A DNA stretch of 64,000 bases from assembly GCF_038007305.1 (NCBI RefSeq), contig NZ_JBBOWV010000001.1, forward strand, positions 3,710,501-3,774,500, read 5' to 3'. The stretch comes from Solibacillus sp. FSL W7-1436. Lineage in GTDB: Bacteria; Bacillota; Bacilli; Bacillales_A; Planococcaceae. Each line of letters begins with the position of its first letter. Position 1 is the first letter of the stretch. Made by a program: the position numbers and the translations under genes. Positions 35,668 to 44,744 of this stretch are shown here, in pieces. Under the pieces are notes generated by a model that saw nothing but the letters and a program-made list of their open reading frames with translations, did no database searches and was not told the DNA's origin.

Positions 35668-35844
35668 ATGAACTTATTAATGGTTATTTTCGGTTTAGTT
35701 GCAATTTTTGGCGTAATTGGCATATTCCAATCAATCAAGGAAAAAAACCTTTTAGCTGCTGCCTTCAATGCATTAGCTGCAGGTGTTTTTGGTTGGTTCG
35801 TCATTATGACGGTATTAAATCAAGGCTATCCACCAACCCACTAA
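35668..35844 (+). CDS. yqgW: DUF2759 small membrane protein (YqgW)
   Basis: 58 residues, two hydrophobic helices (LLMVIFGLVAIFGVIGIF and AAGVFGWFVIMTVL). AAAGGAG lies 12 nt before the ATG. The same neighbour order as B. subtilis yqgY-yqgX-yqgW supports the name; function unknown. Confidence 0.8.
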   Translation: MNLLMVIFGLVAIFGVIGIFQSIKEKNLLAAAFNALAAGVFGWFVIMTVLNQGYPPTH

Positions 35845-35851
35845 TTGCAAC

Positions 35852-35887
35852 AAAAAACGTATTGCTCGTGAAGCAATACGTTTTTTA
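35852..35887 (+). terminator. terminator of yqgW
   Basis: AAAAAACGTATTGCT / AGCAATACGTTTTTT perfect hairpin. Confidence 0.9.
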
Positions 35888-35891
35888 TATG

Positions 35892-35929
35892 AAAAAAAGC
35901 TGCTCCCGAATTTCTCCGGGGCAGCTTTC
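35892..35929 (-). terminator. terminator of the LTA synthase gene
   Basis: GCTGCCCC / GGGAGCAGC stem followed by TTTTTTT on the minus strand. Confidence 0.85.
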
Positions 35930-35930
35930 A

Positions 35931-37832
35931 TTATTTATAGTCCGTATCGATCAGCAAGTTCCCTGTTTCTGTATCATAGAAACGCAACAGGTCACCATTA
36001 ATAATTTGATCCGAGTATTCCAGCTCTTGTGTTGCACGGTCAATAAACGGCTGACATGCTTCCGTATCAGTTGCTTCTCCCGTTTCACGGTCGTAACATA
36101 CTTCACCTGCATACACATATTGATCTGTTACAAAGCGACCATCACGGAAAATAACGAAATCCTCATGTTCTTCCGAGAACAGGTCTGCTCCTAATTGCAT
36201 ATCTTTTGAAGTTTCAATACCCAGCAGATGCAGTAATGTCGGACGAATATCCAACTGACCCGCTACATTATCCATCACTTGTCCATCATTAGAACCAGGT
36301 ATGTGGATATATAATGGGACAGCCTGTAAAAGCGCACTGTCATATGGTGTGATTTCTTCTTTGTTTAAAAATTTCGCCATTGCTTTATTATGATTTTCGG
36401 AAATCCCGTAGTGGTCTCCGTACATCACAATAATCGAATTTTCATATAAACCCTGTTCCTTTAAATCATCGAAGAATTCCTTCACCGATTCATCCAAGTA
36501 GCGCACTGTTTGGAAATAACGGTTTAATGTACCTGAATTTGAATCATATTCAGGAATCATCATATCTTCCGGATCCAAATAGAACGGGTAGTGGTTTGTT
36601 AAAGTAATTAGACGGCTGTAAAACGGCTGTGGCATTTCTTTCATCAATGCTGCAGATTGTTCAAAGAATGGAACATCTTTTAGTCCCCAGTTTACAGATG
36701 TATCTTCCGTTACTTCGTATGATTCGATATCATAAAACTGATCCAATTTAAATGATTTGTAAATCATGTCACGGTTCCAGAATGATTTATTGTTCGCATG
36801 CATAACGTTTGTGAAATATCCATTTTCCCCTAAGCGCTCTGCAAAGGAGTTATACGTATTTTCACCATGTGTAAAGAACACTGCACCTCGACCTAAGCCA
36901 TATAACGAGTTTTCGAAAATAAACTCAGAATCCGAAGTTTTCCCCAACCCAGTCTGGTGGTAAAAATCACTGAAGTAATACGTATCTTTATCGTTTGTCA
37001 ATGAATTCAGGAACGGTGTTACTACTTCCCCATTCATTTCCTCATTAATAACAAATGACTGCAATGATTCTAAAGAAACTGCAATTACATTGCGGCCTTC
37101 ATACTTGCCGAACATTTCAACATTAGGTTCCGCCTGGTTTGCGCGGACGTAGTTGCTCACTTCAACAAGCTCACTGCCATCTGCCAACGCTCGCTGTGCA
37201 GACGATTTCGACTGAACATATACATCGTAAAGATGATAGTTATACGTTCCGATATTTTTCACTAACAGTTCACGGTCAAATGCTCGTGTCAATAATTGCG
37301 GACGCTCTGTTTCTGCTAAGCCTAAGTTTAAAAATAAAATAGCAGCCGTCATAACAAAGTATGCTTTACGCGCATCTTTACGAATAGGCAGTAACTGTTC
37401 TTCCGCTTTCGGTAAAAGCTTCACAGCAATAAAAATCAGTAATACATCCACAAAATAGAATATATCTGTCCAGCTGATAATTGCTGCTGCTGATGTACCT
37501 AACTCTCCAAAATTGCTCGTTTGGAATAATACAGGCAATGTTACAAAGTCATTGTAGAAACGGTAAAAGGCAACATTTCCGTATACTACTAATGACAGTA
37601 AAATACTACTGCCGACAATATAGCGATTTCGCGCTTTTTGTGATTTCAGGAATAATGACAATCCATAGAAGAATAATAAGAAACTTAAAGGATTGATAAT
37701 CAAAATTAACAATTGCATTGCATTTTCTATCTTCATATCAAAGCTAGTTTCATAAACAATTACAGTTTTAATCCAGGTTGCTATTACGGCAATCGCTAAT
37801 ATCGAATGTTTAGGCCATTTAAAATCTTTCAT
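35931..37832 (-). CDS. LTA synthase family protein (YqgS-like polyglycerolphosphate synthase)
   Basis: 633 residues. Five N-terminal membrane helices (to about residue 175) precede an extracellular sulfatase-fold domain. Catalytic Thr299 in GLGKTSDSEF and metal-binding Glu255 in AVSLESLQSF are present, as well as MYGDHYGISENHN. It transfers glycerolphosphate from phosphatidylglycerol onto the growing lipoteichoic acid chain. B. subtilis has several paralogues; position beside yqgW and yqgQ fits YqgS. Confidence 0.9.
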   Translation of the reverse strand: MKDFKWPKHSILAIAVIATWIKTVIVYETSFDMKIENAMQLLILIINPLSFLLFFYGLSLFLKSQKARNRYIVGSSILLSLVVYGNVAFYRFYNDFVTLPVLFQTSNFGELGTSAAAIISWTDIFYFVDVLLIFIAVKLLPKAEEQLLPIRKDARKAYFVMTAAILFLNLGLAETERPQLLTRAFDRELLVKNIGTYNYHLYDVYVQSKSSAQRALADGSELVEVSNYVRANQAEPNVEMFGKYEGRNVIAVSLESLQSFVINEEMNGEVVTPFLNSLTNDKDTYYFSDFYHQTGLGKTSDSEFIFENSLYGLGRGAVFFTHGENTYNSFAERLGENGYFTNVMHANNKSFWNRDMIYKSFKLDQFYDIESYEVTEDTSVNWGLKDVPFFEQSAALMKEMPQPFYSRLITLTNHYPFYLDPEDMMIPEYDSNSGTLNRYFQTVRYLDESVKEFFDDLKEQGLYENSIIVMYGDHYGISENHNKAMAKFLNKEEITPYDSALLQAVPLYIHIPGSNDGQVMDNVAGQLDIRPTLLHLLGIETSKDMQLGADLFSEEHEDFVIFRDGRFVTDQYVYAGEVCYDRETGEATDTEACQPFIDRATQELEYSDQIINGDLLRFYDTETGNLLIDTDYK

Positions 37833-38143
37833 ATCCTATACATCCTCTCTTTACATATTCGATTTTTTTAAATACATTGTTTTAGTTGTGTAAAATCTCT
37901 ATTCAAACAAAACCTATGTTAAAGCTTTTCAAACAAATCCGCAACATTATATTGTTTAAACAGTTTACATTCATAAAACAGCACTATTATTTAGTACGTA
38001 TTAAATTTGAAAAGGTTTCGTTAAATATGAAAACAGCGGTTTATTCCCGCTGTTTTACTCAGGATATGTTCGTCAAAAAGTTAAAACCCTAAGAAAACAA
38101 GCATTCCTCTATATGATCCTTCTTATTATACGCTAATTTCCAG
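37833..38143. other. 311-bp AT-rich spacer with one hairpin
   Basis: No gene with a ribosome binding site is seen. The hairpin AAACAGCGG / CCGCTGTTT at 38031-38056 is probably the terminator of yqgQ (T-rich on both sides). The rest is likely the promoter region of the LTA synthase gene. Confidence 0.6.
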
Positions 38144-38344
38144 TTATTTTCCCGCTTTAAGCCTTTGCTCTTCCTGACGCAAAATTAATAAGGCCATCTG
38201 AAAATCTTTCGTATCAATAAATTTTGATTTATATAATTCCTTAATTTCGTCTTCCATTAAGTACAAATCACCAATACGGTCCTTTGTATAAATGTAAATT
38301 CCGTATTGTTTTAAGATGTCGAGCACATCCAACATTGACTTCAT
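38144..38344 (-). CDS. yqgQ: DUF910 protein YqgQ
   Basis: 66 residues, predicted three-helix protein (LDVLDILKQYGIYIYTKDRIG). Family conserved in Bacillales and usually next to glucokinase; possibly nucleic-acid binding. GGAGG precedes the ATG. Here glcK is absent and the LTA synthase gene follows directly. Confidence 0.88.
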   Translation of the reverse strand: MKSMLDVLDILKQYGIYIYTKDRIGDLYLMEDEIKELYKSKFIDTKDFQMALLILRQEEQRLKAGK

Positions 38345-38361
38345 TTTCGTTCCTCCACCAA

Positions 38362-38925
38362 TTATTCGCAGATTATGCGATTTTTGTCTGTAAGTAGTAT
38401 ATGTACCGGAAGATCATGTGATTCTCTCGGTATTTCGTTTAACAGCTGCTCCTCAAATGCCAAGGAGATCCGCTTTCCATTAAATCCAACCAAATAGCGG
38501 TCATAGTAGCCCCCGCCAAATCCGATGCGGTATCCGTGATGATCAAAAACAACTCCCGGCACGACCATGACATCAATTCGTTCTTTTTTGACCAGTTCCG
38601 TTCTTTCTCGTATCGGTTCTAATATATTTTGGTATGCTCGTTCGGTTTCATCAAAACTGTTAATTTTGTAAAACTGCATCGAGCGATCTTTCGGATTACA
38701 TTTCGGAACTGCAACATATTTATTTAATTTCCATAATTCTTCAATAATAAACGTTGTATCCACTTCCGGCTGATTTGATAAAGTAATTGCGATAATATCT
38801 GCTTTTTGAATAGATGGTTCCTGTAATAATTGCCGAGCGATTTCCAATGAACGTTCACGATATTCCTGATCGGTCATATTGGACAACTTTTCCTGCACTT
38901 TTTTACGGTAATCTCTTTTCTCCAA
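38362..38925 (-). CDS. yqgN: 5-formyltetrahydrofolate cyclo-ligase (YqgN)
   Basis: Converts 5-formyl-THF to 5,10-methenyl-THF with ATP. It is 187 residues; the signature GFGGGYYDRYL and PGVVFDHHGYRIG are intact. TTG start at 38925 with GTGGGGAT upstream. Forms a pair with yqgQ 17 bp downstream. Confidence 0.9.
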   Translation of the reverse strand: MEKRDYRKKVQEKLSNMTDQEYRERSLEIARQLLQEPSIQKADIIAITLSNQPEVDTTFIIEELWKLNKYVAVPKCNPKDRSMQFYKINSFDETERAYQNILEPIRERTELVKKERIDVMVVPGVVFDHHGYRIGFGGGYYDRYLVGFNGKRISLAFEEQLLNEIPRESHDLPVHILLTDKNRIICE

Positions 38926-39069
38926 AACATATCCCCACTTTCAATCAAGCTTTTTTAGGTTAAACATTCCTATCATAAATCAAATTCATTGAATCATCAT
39001 AGTAACATTTAAAAGGAAAGCAAGTAAAAAGCCAAAACCAACGAGTGGTTTTGGCTAAATGAGCGATTA

Positions 39070-39219
39070 TTACTTTGTTTCACGGTGAAGAGTGTACTTC
39101 TTCTCGCGAGAGCAATATTTTTTAAGTTCAAGACGCTCTGGATTGTTACGCTTGTTCTTTTTTGAAATGTAGTTACGTTCGCCGCAGTCTGTGCAAGCTA
39201 AAGTAATGTTTACGCGCAT
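39070..39219 (-). CDS. rpmG: 50S ribosomal protein L33
   Basis: 49 residues: [20 protein letters not shown], then [20 protein letters not shown] and [10 protein letters not shown]. The first CxxC is present and one Cys of the second pair is retained, so zinc binding is uncertain. GGGAGGG precedes two adjacent ATGs; the second is chosen for the standard MRVN start. Confidence 0.95.
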   Translation of the reverse strand: MRVNITLACTDCGERNYISKKNKRNNPERLELKKYCSREKKYTLHRETK

Positions 39220-39438
39220 CATTAACCCTCCCACTCTAAATTAAGAATAAATTTATTTGAGCATGATTTATACGACTTACCTATTATAACACACTGTTTT
39301 AAAAAATCTAGTATCATTTCTTAATAAGTTTTACTATGTTAAAATAAAGGGAATCTGCAGTGAAAAAGCGATTCCCTGCTTCAATTTCAAGTTTACTGTC
39401 AAAACAATCACATAGATAAAAGAAATGGAGGATTTCAT

Positions 39439-39906
39439 ATGGGACTTTCTTCAATATTAATGATAGCTGGAATTGCCGTCATTATTATATCCCTATTGTT
39501 TAAAGATAAATCCGCAAAAGTCGAAAGAGATGTCGAAGATTTATCAATTAATATTTATCAGGAAACAAATGCTTTAAAACGACGCGTAAAGGCCCTGGAA
39601 GAAGAACTGCTTGTAGAACCAAATTTTCAAGTGCGTAAACCTTCTCTTGTCCAACAGCAAAATTCAGAACAGCAAGCCGCCTTTTCATCTTTCCAGCAAG
39701 CAGCAGCCCAGGTGAAAGCGGCTCAAAGCTATGGAACGGCTTCTAAGGCAACTCCGCAAAAAAGCACGAAACCGATTAACGGTATATTAGTTAGCCAGGT
39801 ACTCGCGCTCAATAGTCAAGGCCTATCGATTGAGGAAATCAGTAAGCGTTCGACATTATCACATGCTCAGATCCAATCGATTTTAGCAAATGGAGGTCAA
39901 CAATGA
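39439..39906 (+). CDS. membrane-anchored coiled-coil protein with C-terminal HTH-like segment
   Basis: 155 residues, unrecognised. One N-terminal helix in the membrane (SILMIAGIAVIIISLLF), then a heptad-rich stretch (YQETNALKRRVKALEEELL), a Gln/Ala-rich linker, and a C-terminal segment with a helix-turn-helix-like pattern (ALNSQGLSIEEISKRSTLSH). GGAGG precedes the ATG. Overlaps the next gene by 4 bp, so they are co-translated. Confidence 0.65.
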   Translation: MGLSSILMIAGIAVIIISLLFKDKSAKVERDVEDLSINIYQETNALKRRVKALEEELLVEPNFQVRKPSLVQQQNSEQQAAFSSFQQAAAQVKAAQSYGTASKATPQKSTKPINGILVSQVLALNSQGLSIEEISKRSTLSHAQIQSILANGGQQ

Positions 39907-40391
39907 AATCATCGTTGCGAGCATTTGGTATCGGTCTTTTTGTGGCAGGTGCAAGCATGGCATTGTTCGACAAGCTGCCAACTGACTCAAGTCAGAAAGA
40001 TAACGCCGCTTATGAAAAGCAATTAGACGACTATGAAAAACAAATTGATGAACTGACAAAACAATTAAACGAGCAAAACCCGGATTCCGCCAATTCTAAA
40101 AAAGCGGACGAGCAAACAACCAGTACAGCCGAAAAGAAAACACCCTCTACAAAAGAAGAAATCAAAACAGGTGTAGTGGAAGAGACTATCTATATTTATG
40201 AAAATGTTTCTATTTATACTATCGGACAGCAAGCGGAAGACTTAGGTATTGTCACAAATGGCCGAGAGCTTGAACTTTATTTGTCAAAACCGGAATTTGC
40301 GCGTTCGATTCAAAAAGGTGCATTTGATCTCCGCTCCGATATGACGATCGAAGAAATCGCCCAAGTGCTGACAGGGCAACCTACCGAATAG
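39903..40391 (+). CDS. MltG/YceG-like membrane protein
   Basis: 162 residues: N-terminal hydrophobic helix, coiled-coil (LDDYEKQIDELTKQLNEQ), a disordered linker rich in Ser/Thr/Lys, and a C-terminal LysM-like segment typical of the start of MltG proteins (IYENVSIYTIGQQAEDLGIV, then FDLRSDMTIEEIAQVLTG). The catalytic transglycosylase domain is absent, so an accessory or sensing role is likely. Confidence 0.65.
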   Translation: MKSSLRAFGIGLFVAGASMALFDKLPTDSSQKDNAAYEKQLDDYEKQIDELTKQLNEQNPDSANSKKADEQTTSTAEKKTPSTKEEIKTGVVEETIYIYENVSIYTIGQQAEDLGIVTNGRELELYLSKPEFARSIQKGAFDLRSDMTIEEIAQVLTGQPTE

Positions 40392-40449
40392 CTGCAGGTC
40401 ACCATCCAAACTGCAATTATTCAAAAGTTTTCAAGATTGAAGGGATTAC

Positions 40450-41655
40450 ATGGACTATATCAAAAGAGGAACAAAATCCTTTAAAATGACGAACATCGCA
40501 TTATTTGCTGCAGGTTTTATCACCTTTGCCAACCTTTATATCACGCAGCCGCTAATGCCCCAGTTTTCAAAAGATTACAATGTCTCCCCGGCTGTAGCCA
40601 GTTTATCATTATCTGCTGCTACATCTGTTTTGGCATTTAGTCTGTTACTTTTCGGATCATTGTCGGAAGCATGGGGCCGAAAAAAACTGATGACCGCTTC
40701 GATATTTGCGGCATCCGTTTTAACCCTCGCACTGGCGTTTGCTCCTAATTTCGAATCGATTCTTGCACTGCGGATCATTCAAGGTTTTGTATTTGCAGGG
40801 GTTCCAGCCATTGCGATGGCCTATTTAGGAGAAGAAATGGAACCTTCAAGCTTAGGTGTCGCAATGGGTCTTTACATAAGCGGAAATGCGATTGGCGGAT
40901 TATCCGGCCGTATTATAATCGGCACGATGAGTGATCTGTTCAGCTGGCAAACCGGAATGATTGTTCTTGGGATTTTAAGCATTATTATCAGTTGTTACTT
41001 CGTATGGGCACTACCTGAATCCAAACATTTCACACCGCGCCCATTGCAGTTCCGATTACTGACTAGAACACTGTTCCAGCATATAAAAGATAGACGGCTT
41101 GTTTTACTGTTCGGGATTGGATTTGCATTAATGGGCAGCTTTGTGACAATGTACAATTATATCGGCTTCAAACTGGTTGATTCACCTTATCATTTAAGCA
41201 TGACATTTGTGAGTTGGCTATTTGTTGTTTATTTGGTAGGGACGTGGAGCTCCACATGGTTTGGAAGCTTGTCTGATCAGTATGGCCGGCAAAATGTTCT
41301 CTACAGCGGAATCATCATTATGAGCTTAGGTGCAGTTCTCACCTTTCCTGTAAGTCTGCCTTTAAAAATAAGCGGACTCATTATATTTACTTTCGGCTTT
41401 TTCGGCGCTCATTCCATTGCAAGCGGCTGGGTCAGTCATTTAGCCAAAGTCGATAAAGCCCAGGCTTCCTCATTGTATTTGTTCGCCTATTATATGGGGT
41501 CAAGTATCGGAGGAACGCTCGGCGGTATCTTTTGGATGCACTATGGTTGGACCGGCGTTGTTCTTTTCATCGGATCAGCACTTGCAGTTACATTTATTTT
41601 CGCGCGATTTATTCAATACTTTCAATCTAAATACGAAAAAATGCAGAGCGCCTAG
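40450..41655 (+). CDS. MFS efflux transporter (YnfM-like)
   Basis: 401 residues with 12 predicted membrane helices. MFS motif A-like FGSLSEAWGRKK between helices 2 and 3 and the repeat GSLSDQYGRQ between 8 and 9; helix 4-5 region RIIQGFVFAGVPAIAMAYL is typical of the YnfM/YgaY group. Substrate unknown, probably an organic solute or drug. GAAGGG precedes the ATG. Confidence 0.85.
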   Translation: MDYIKRGTKSFKMTNIALFAAGFITFANLYITQPLMPQFSKDYNVSPAVASLSLSAATSVLAFSLLLFGSLSEAWGRKKLMTASIFAASVLTLALAFAPNFESILALRIIQGFVFAGVPAIAMAYLGEEMEPSSLGVAMGLYISGNAIGGLSGRIIIGTMSDLFSWQTGMIVLGILSIIISCYFVWALPESKHFTPRPLQFRLLTRTLFQHIKDRRLVLLFGIGFALMGSFVTMYNYIGFKLVDSPYHLSMTFVSWLFVVYLVGTWSSTWFGSLSDQYGRQNVLYSGIIIMSLGAVLTFPVSLPLKISGLIIFTFGFFGAHSIASGWVSHLAKVDKAQASSLYLFAYYMGSSIGGTLGGIFWMHYGWTGVVLFIGSALAVTFIFARFIQYFQSKYEKMQSA

Positions 41656-41677
41656 AAAGAGGCCCTGCATTTTTTTA
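41637..41677. terminator. terminator between the MFS and DegV genes
   Basis: AAATGCAG / CTGCATTT stem with a T-run; the MFS stop codon is inside the hairpin. Confidence 0.75.
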
Positions 41678-42526
41678 TTCCCGCACCCATGTCAAACCTA
41701 ATGTACCTTCTCCTGCATGGACACCCACACAGGCGGAAAGTGGTGTTGGGGTAAATTGAATTGACGGAAAGTCTTTTAATAATTCTTTTTTCCATTCGAT
41801 AGCTCCTGCTTCATTATTACAATGAATAATTGCAGCTTCTTTTACAGGTGACTTTAAAATAGCCCGCTCAAGTTTTTCAATAACAGCTTTTTTGGCACGA
41901 TTATCGGCACGGACTTTTTTTGCCACTTCAACGCCGCCTTCTTTATTGTATTCAATCACCAGTTTAATATTGAGCAAGTTGCTGAGAAACATCGCCATCC
42001 CTGAAACACGCCCGCTTTTATGCAATTGCTCCAGGCTTGCAGGGATAAAAGCAAGTTCCGATTTGCCACGCATTGCTTCTATTTTCTCTACGATAGCTTC
42101 AGGGCTATGTCCTTGTTTTCCAAGCTCAATTCCGAGTGCCAACATGACTTGCATTGGATAGGAACCGATTTTCGCATCAATTACATAACTTTTAAAACCC
42201 GCCTGTTCTGCTGCCATTGGAGCACTTAACACAGTACCCGACAGTTGCTCTGAAGTATGAATCGCTATGGCACAGTCATAGCCCTGTTCTTTTAATTTTT
42301 CATATAAAGCTACATGCTCTCCGAATGCCGGCTGAGATGTTTTCGGGTGTATTTTAGAATTTCTTAATTTATCATAAAATTCATCGTGCGTCATATCCAC
42401 TGTTTCACGAAGGGGGCCCTCTTCAAAAACGATATTCAACGCTAGCACATGAATTGAATGTTCTTTAATATAACTTTCCGGTAATAATGCTGCAGTATCT
42501 GTAATCCATGCAATCTTTTTATTCAT
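41675..42526 (-). CDS. DegV family fatty-acid-binding protein
   Basis: 283 residues, FakB-like family that presents fatty acids to the FakA kinase. Typical segments are WITDTAALLPESY, TSQPAFGEH, IHTSEQLSGT and SGRVSGMAMFL, and the C-terminal HAGEGTLGLTW. ATG at 42526 has AAGGAG upstream. No fakA nearby; lipid-binding role is family knowledge. Confidence 0.88.
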   Translation of the reverse strand: MNKKIAWITDTAALLPESYIKEHSIHVLALNIVFEEGPLRETVDMTHDEFYDKLRNSKIHPKTSQPAFGEHVALYEKLKEQGYDCAIAIHTSEQLSGTVLSAPMAAEQAGFKSYVIDAKIGSYPMQVMLALGIELGKQGHSPEAIVEKIEAMRGKSELAFIPASLEQLHKSGRVSGMAMFLSNLLNIKLVIEYNKEGGVEVAKKVRADNRAKKAVIEKLERAILKSPVKEAAIIHCNNEAGAIEWKKELLKDFPSIQFTPTPLSACVGVHAGEGTLGLTWVRE

Positions 42527-42765
42527 TATAAAACTCCTTGATGTTAAATATTTTATGTCTCCCAAGAATGTAAGCGCAAACAAAGTAATGGCACAGTGAC
42601 ACATGTCATATTTGAATGGATAAGTTCCGGTGCCGACATTTTTTCGACAATATTCGAGTTTTATTTTCATTTTTAATTGGTGCCGATTGTTTTACATAGG
42701 GGCTTTTTTTCCGTACGATAAAAGTACAAACAATTATATTAGTAGTTTCGAGGAGGAACGAAAGC

Positions 42766-43236
42766 ATGAATATTTATGATATTCCTGTTAAGACAGAAAA
42801 AGGCGAGCAATATGAATTAGACCGGTACAAAGGCCAAGTAATGATGATTGTTAATACGGCAAGCAAGTGCGGATTTACAAACCAGTTTACAGAGCTGGAA
42901 GAATTATACGATAAATACAAAGAGGAAGGATTTGTCGTACTCGGTTTCCCTTCTGATCAATTTAAACAGGAGTTGTCTTCCGGCGAAGAAGCTGCAGAGT
43001 TCTGCCGCCTGGATTATGGTGTAACGTTCCCGATGCATGAAATGGTGAAAGTAAACGGTTCAGAAGCTCATCCTTTATTCAAACATTTATCTTCTGAAGC
43101 TAAAGGTCTTTTAGGACAGTCGGTTAAATGGAATTTCACAAAATTTTTAGTCGACCGTGATGGCAACGTTATTAAACGTTATGCCCCACAGGATTCACCG
43201 ACAAAAGCAGAAAAAGATATTGCAAAATTACTTTAA
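42766..43236 (+). CDS. glutathione peroxidase-family thiol peroxidase
   Basis: 156 residues, reduces peroxides with thioredoxin or low-molecular-weight thiols. Peroxidatic Cys35 in VNTASKCGFTNQ, Gln in GFPSDQF and Trp in VKWNFTKFLVDRDG form the usual tetrad. Non-seleno Cys form as in B. subtilis BsaA. GAGGAGG precedes the ATG. Confidence 0.93.
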   Translation: MNIYDIPVKTEKGEQYELDRYKGQVMMIVNTASKCGFTNQFTELEELYDKYKEEGFVVLGFPSDQFKQELSSGEEAAEFCRLDYGVTFPMHEMVKVNGSEAHPLFKHLSSEAKGLLGQSVKWNFTKFLVDRDGNVIKRYAPQDSPTKAEKDIAKLL

Positions 43237-43257
43237 ATTATATTTTTATAATAGAAG

Positions 43258-43290
43258 AGAGCAGCCGAAGATTAAATTCGGCTGCTCTTG
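43258..43290. terminator. hairpin between convergent genes
   Basis: Perfect AGAGCAGCCGAA / TTCGGCTGCTCT stem; U-tract only moderate on either strand. Confidence 0.7.
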
Positions 43291-44151
43291 TTAATATAAA
43301 TTATCCTCTTCATCTGTAAGCTCCAAATACAATGGCATCACTCCAATAAATATAGACAGTACATAAAAAACCAGACATAGAATGGTTAGAAATGTCGGTA
43401 AACCAAAATATGAAGAGAAAATAATCGTTGGTGATGTCAGCATCGTTAATATACCGATTATTTGTCGATACTTTTTAGAATAAAACAGTTTTTCATTACA
43501 CTTTGGACACCGCAGTTCCATTTTCAATTTACAAACCATTGATATTTGCGCTTTTTTTGAATAGGAATGGCGACAATGCGGACAGCATACCTCTCCTGTT
43601 GTATTGCGGGCAAAATAAAGTAAAATTACGATTTGCAAAATAATGAAAAGCATGAAAATAACAAGTTTCAACCACTTAATATCCACTTCAAATAAATGAA
43701 TTAGACTTCCGATTGCATAGACGATAAATGGTGAGACAATGATCAGCAAATAGCGCAATTTATAGACTGCTTTACGGAGTTTACGTATTGTCGGGTTTTG
43801 CCATCTCTTCATTGTAAAGAAAACAATTGTAGTGAAAATCCCGTTGATAATCAGCAATAAACTAATGATGGCCACATGCTTGCCTCTTCTTATAACTTCG
43901 GCTAATTGCTCTCGTTCATAGTTTTCGACTACCGGGCTCGATGCCTGGTTAGGAGGCGCTATAGTCCCGTCATTAGTGAACAAATACAGGAAAAATACTG
44001 CTGTAAAAACAAAAATCGGGGCAATTACAAAGGACCAATTCGGTTGTTGTTTCGGGCGTTTGGAACGATCGACAGTTTGCTTTATATTTATCTTCTGCTG
44101 TTCCGTTAATTGCATTTTACTTAACTCTTGCTGCCACTTCTCCTTAATCAT
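43291..44151 (-). CDS. membrane protein with zinc ribbon, probable partner of the ECF factor
   Basis: 286 residues: charged cytoplasmic N-terminus (WQQELSKMQLTEQQKINIKQ), about six hydrophobic helices, and a cytoplasmic zinc ribbon CCPHC ... RCPKC between helices. Overlaps the sigma-factor gene by 8 bp, so an anti-sigma or sensor function is inferred. Not related in obvious sequence to the partner at 5403-6284. Confidence 0.6.
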   Translation of the reverse strand: MIKEKWQQELSKMQLTEQQKINIKQTVDRSKRPKQQPNWSFVIAPIFVFTAVFFLYLFTNDGTIAPPNQASSPVVENYEREQLAEVIRRGKHVAIISLLLIINGIFTTIVFFTMKRWQNPTIRKLRKAVYKLRYLLIIVSPFIVYAIGSLIHLFEVDIKWLKLVIFMLFIILQIVILLYFARNTTGEVCCPHCRHSYSKKAQISMVCKLKMELRCPKCNEKLFYSKKYRQIIGILTMLTSPTIIFSSYFGLPTFLTILCLVFYVLSIFIGVMPLYLELTDEEDNLY

Positions 44152-44638
44152 CCTCCATCACCCCCATGCTTAATTTAGGCTTTAATTTCGCTCTTGCACG
44201 CTGCAAACGCGATTTAACAGTCGATACCGCCAATTCTAATAGCTCGGCGATTTCAAACACTGTCATTTCCTCATAATAATAAAGCAATAATACTTCCCGA
44301 TCTTTTACCGGTAATGTAAGTACAGCGGCGGTTACTTCCCCTTGTAATTCTTTCTCTGCATAAATCTGTTCCACGTCTTTTTCCTGTTGCTGAAAAAACT
44401 GGGTAAATACGAGTTTCCTGTTTTTCCAGCTACGCAAATAATCGTAGCTGCGGTTAATCGTCATCTTCACTAAATAAGTTTTAATCGATGCTTTCTGTTC
44501 AAATTGTTCTGATTTATGATAGTAGTTGATAAATACGTCCTGGACTACTTCTTCAGCGGTTAAACGATCCTTCGTATATATAAAGGCGATGCGGTATAAA
44601 TAATCACTGTATGTATCAATTAATTTCTCAATTTCCAC
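44144..44638 (-). CDS. ECF-type RNA polymerase sigma factor
   Basis: 164 residues. Region 2 DYLYRIAFIYTKDRLTAEEV with VQDVFINYYHKSEQF, and region 4 VLTLPVKDREVLLLYYYEEM with TVFEIAELLELAVSTVKSRL, are intact. GTG start with GGAGG upstream. Coupled to the membrane partner by overlap. No convincing ECF -35 was found upstream, although CGTC is present 38 bp before the start. Confidence 0.9.
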   Translation of the reverse strand: MEIEKLIDTYSDYLYRIAFIYTKDRLTAEEVVQDVFINYYHKSEQFEQKASIKTYLVKMTINRSYDYLRSWKNRKLVFTQFFQQQEKDVEQIYAEKELQGEVTAAVLTLPVKDREVLLLYYYEEMTVFEIAELLELAVSTVKSRLQRARAKLKPKLSMGVMEDD

Positions 44639-44705
44639 TGGCCGTCCTCCTTTCCCCCTATAGACGGAAATAAATTCAGTTTGGACGCATTTTTTTGAAA
44701 TTTAT

Positions 44706-44738
44706 TAAAAAAACGCCTAACCAATGTATGATTAGGCG
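44706..44738 (-). terminator. terminator of the trp operon
   Basis: CGCCTAA / TTAGGCG hairpin followed by seven T on the minus strand. Confidence 0.85.
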
Positions 44739-44744
44739 AATCTG

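Noticed and set aside
37886-38092. 68-residue plus-strand frame in the spacer before yqgQ
   Set aside because: No ribosome binding site, AT-driven composition, and it spans the probable yqgQ terminator hairpin.
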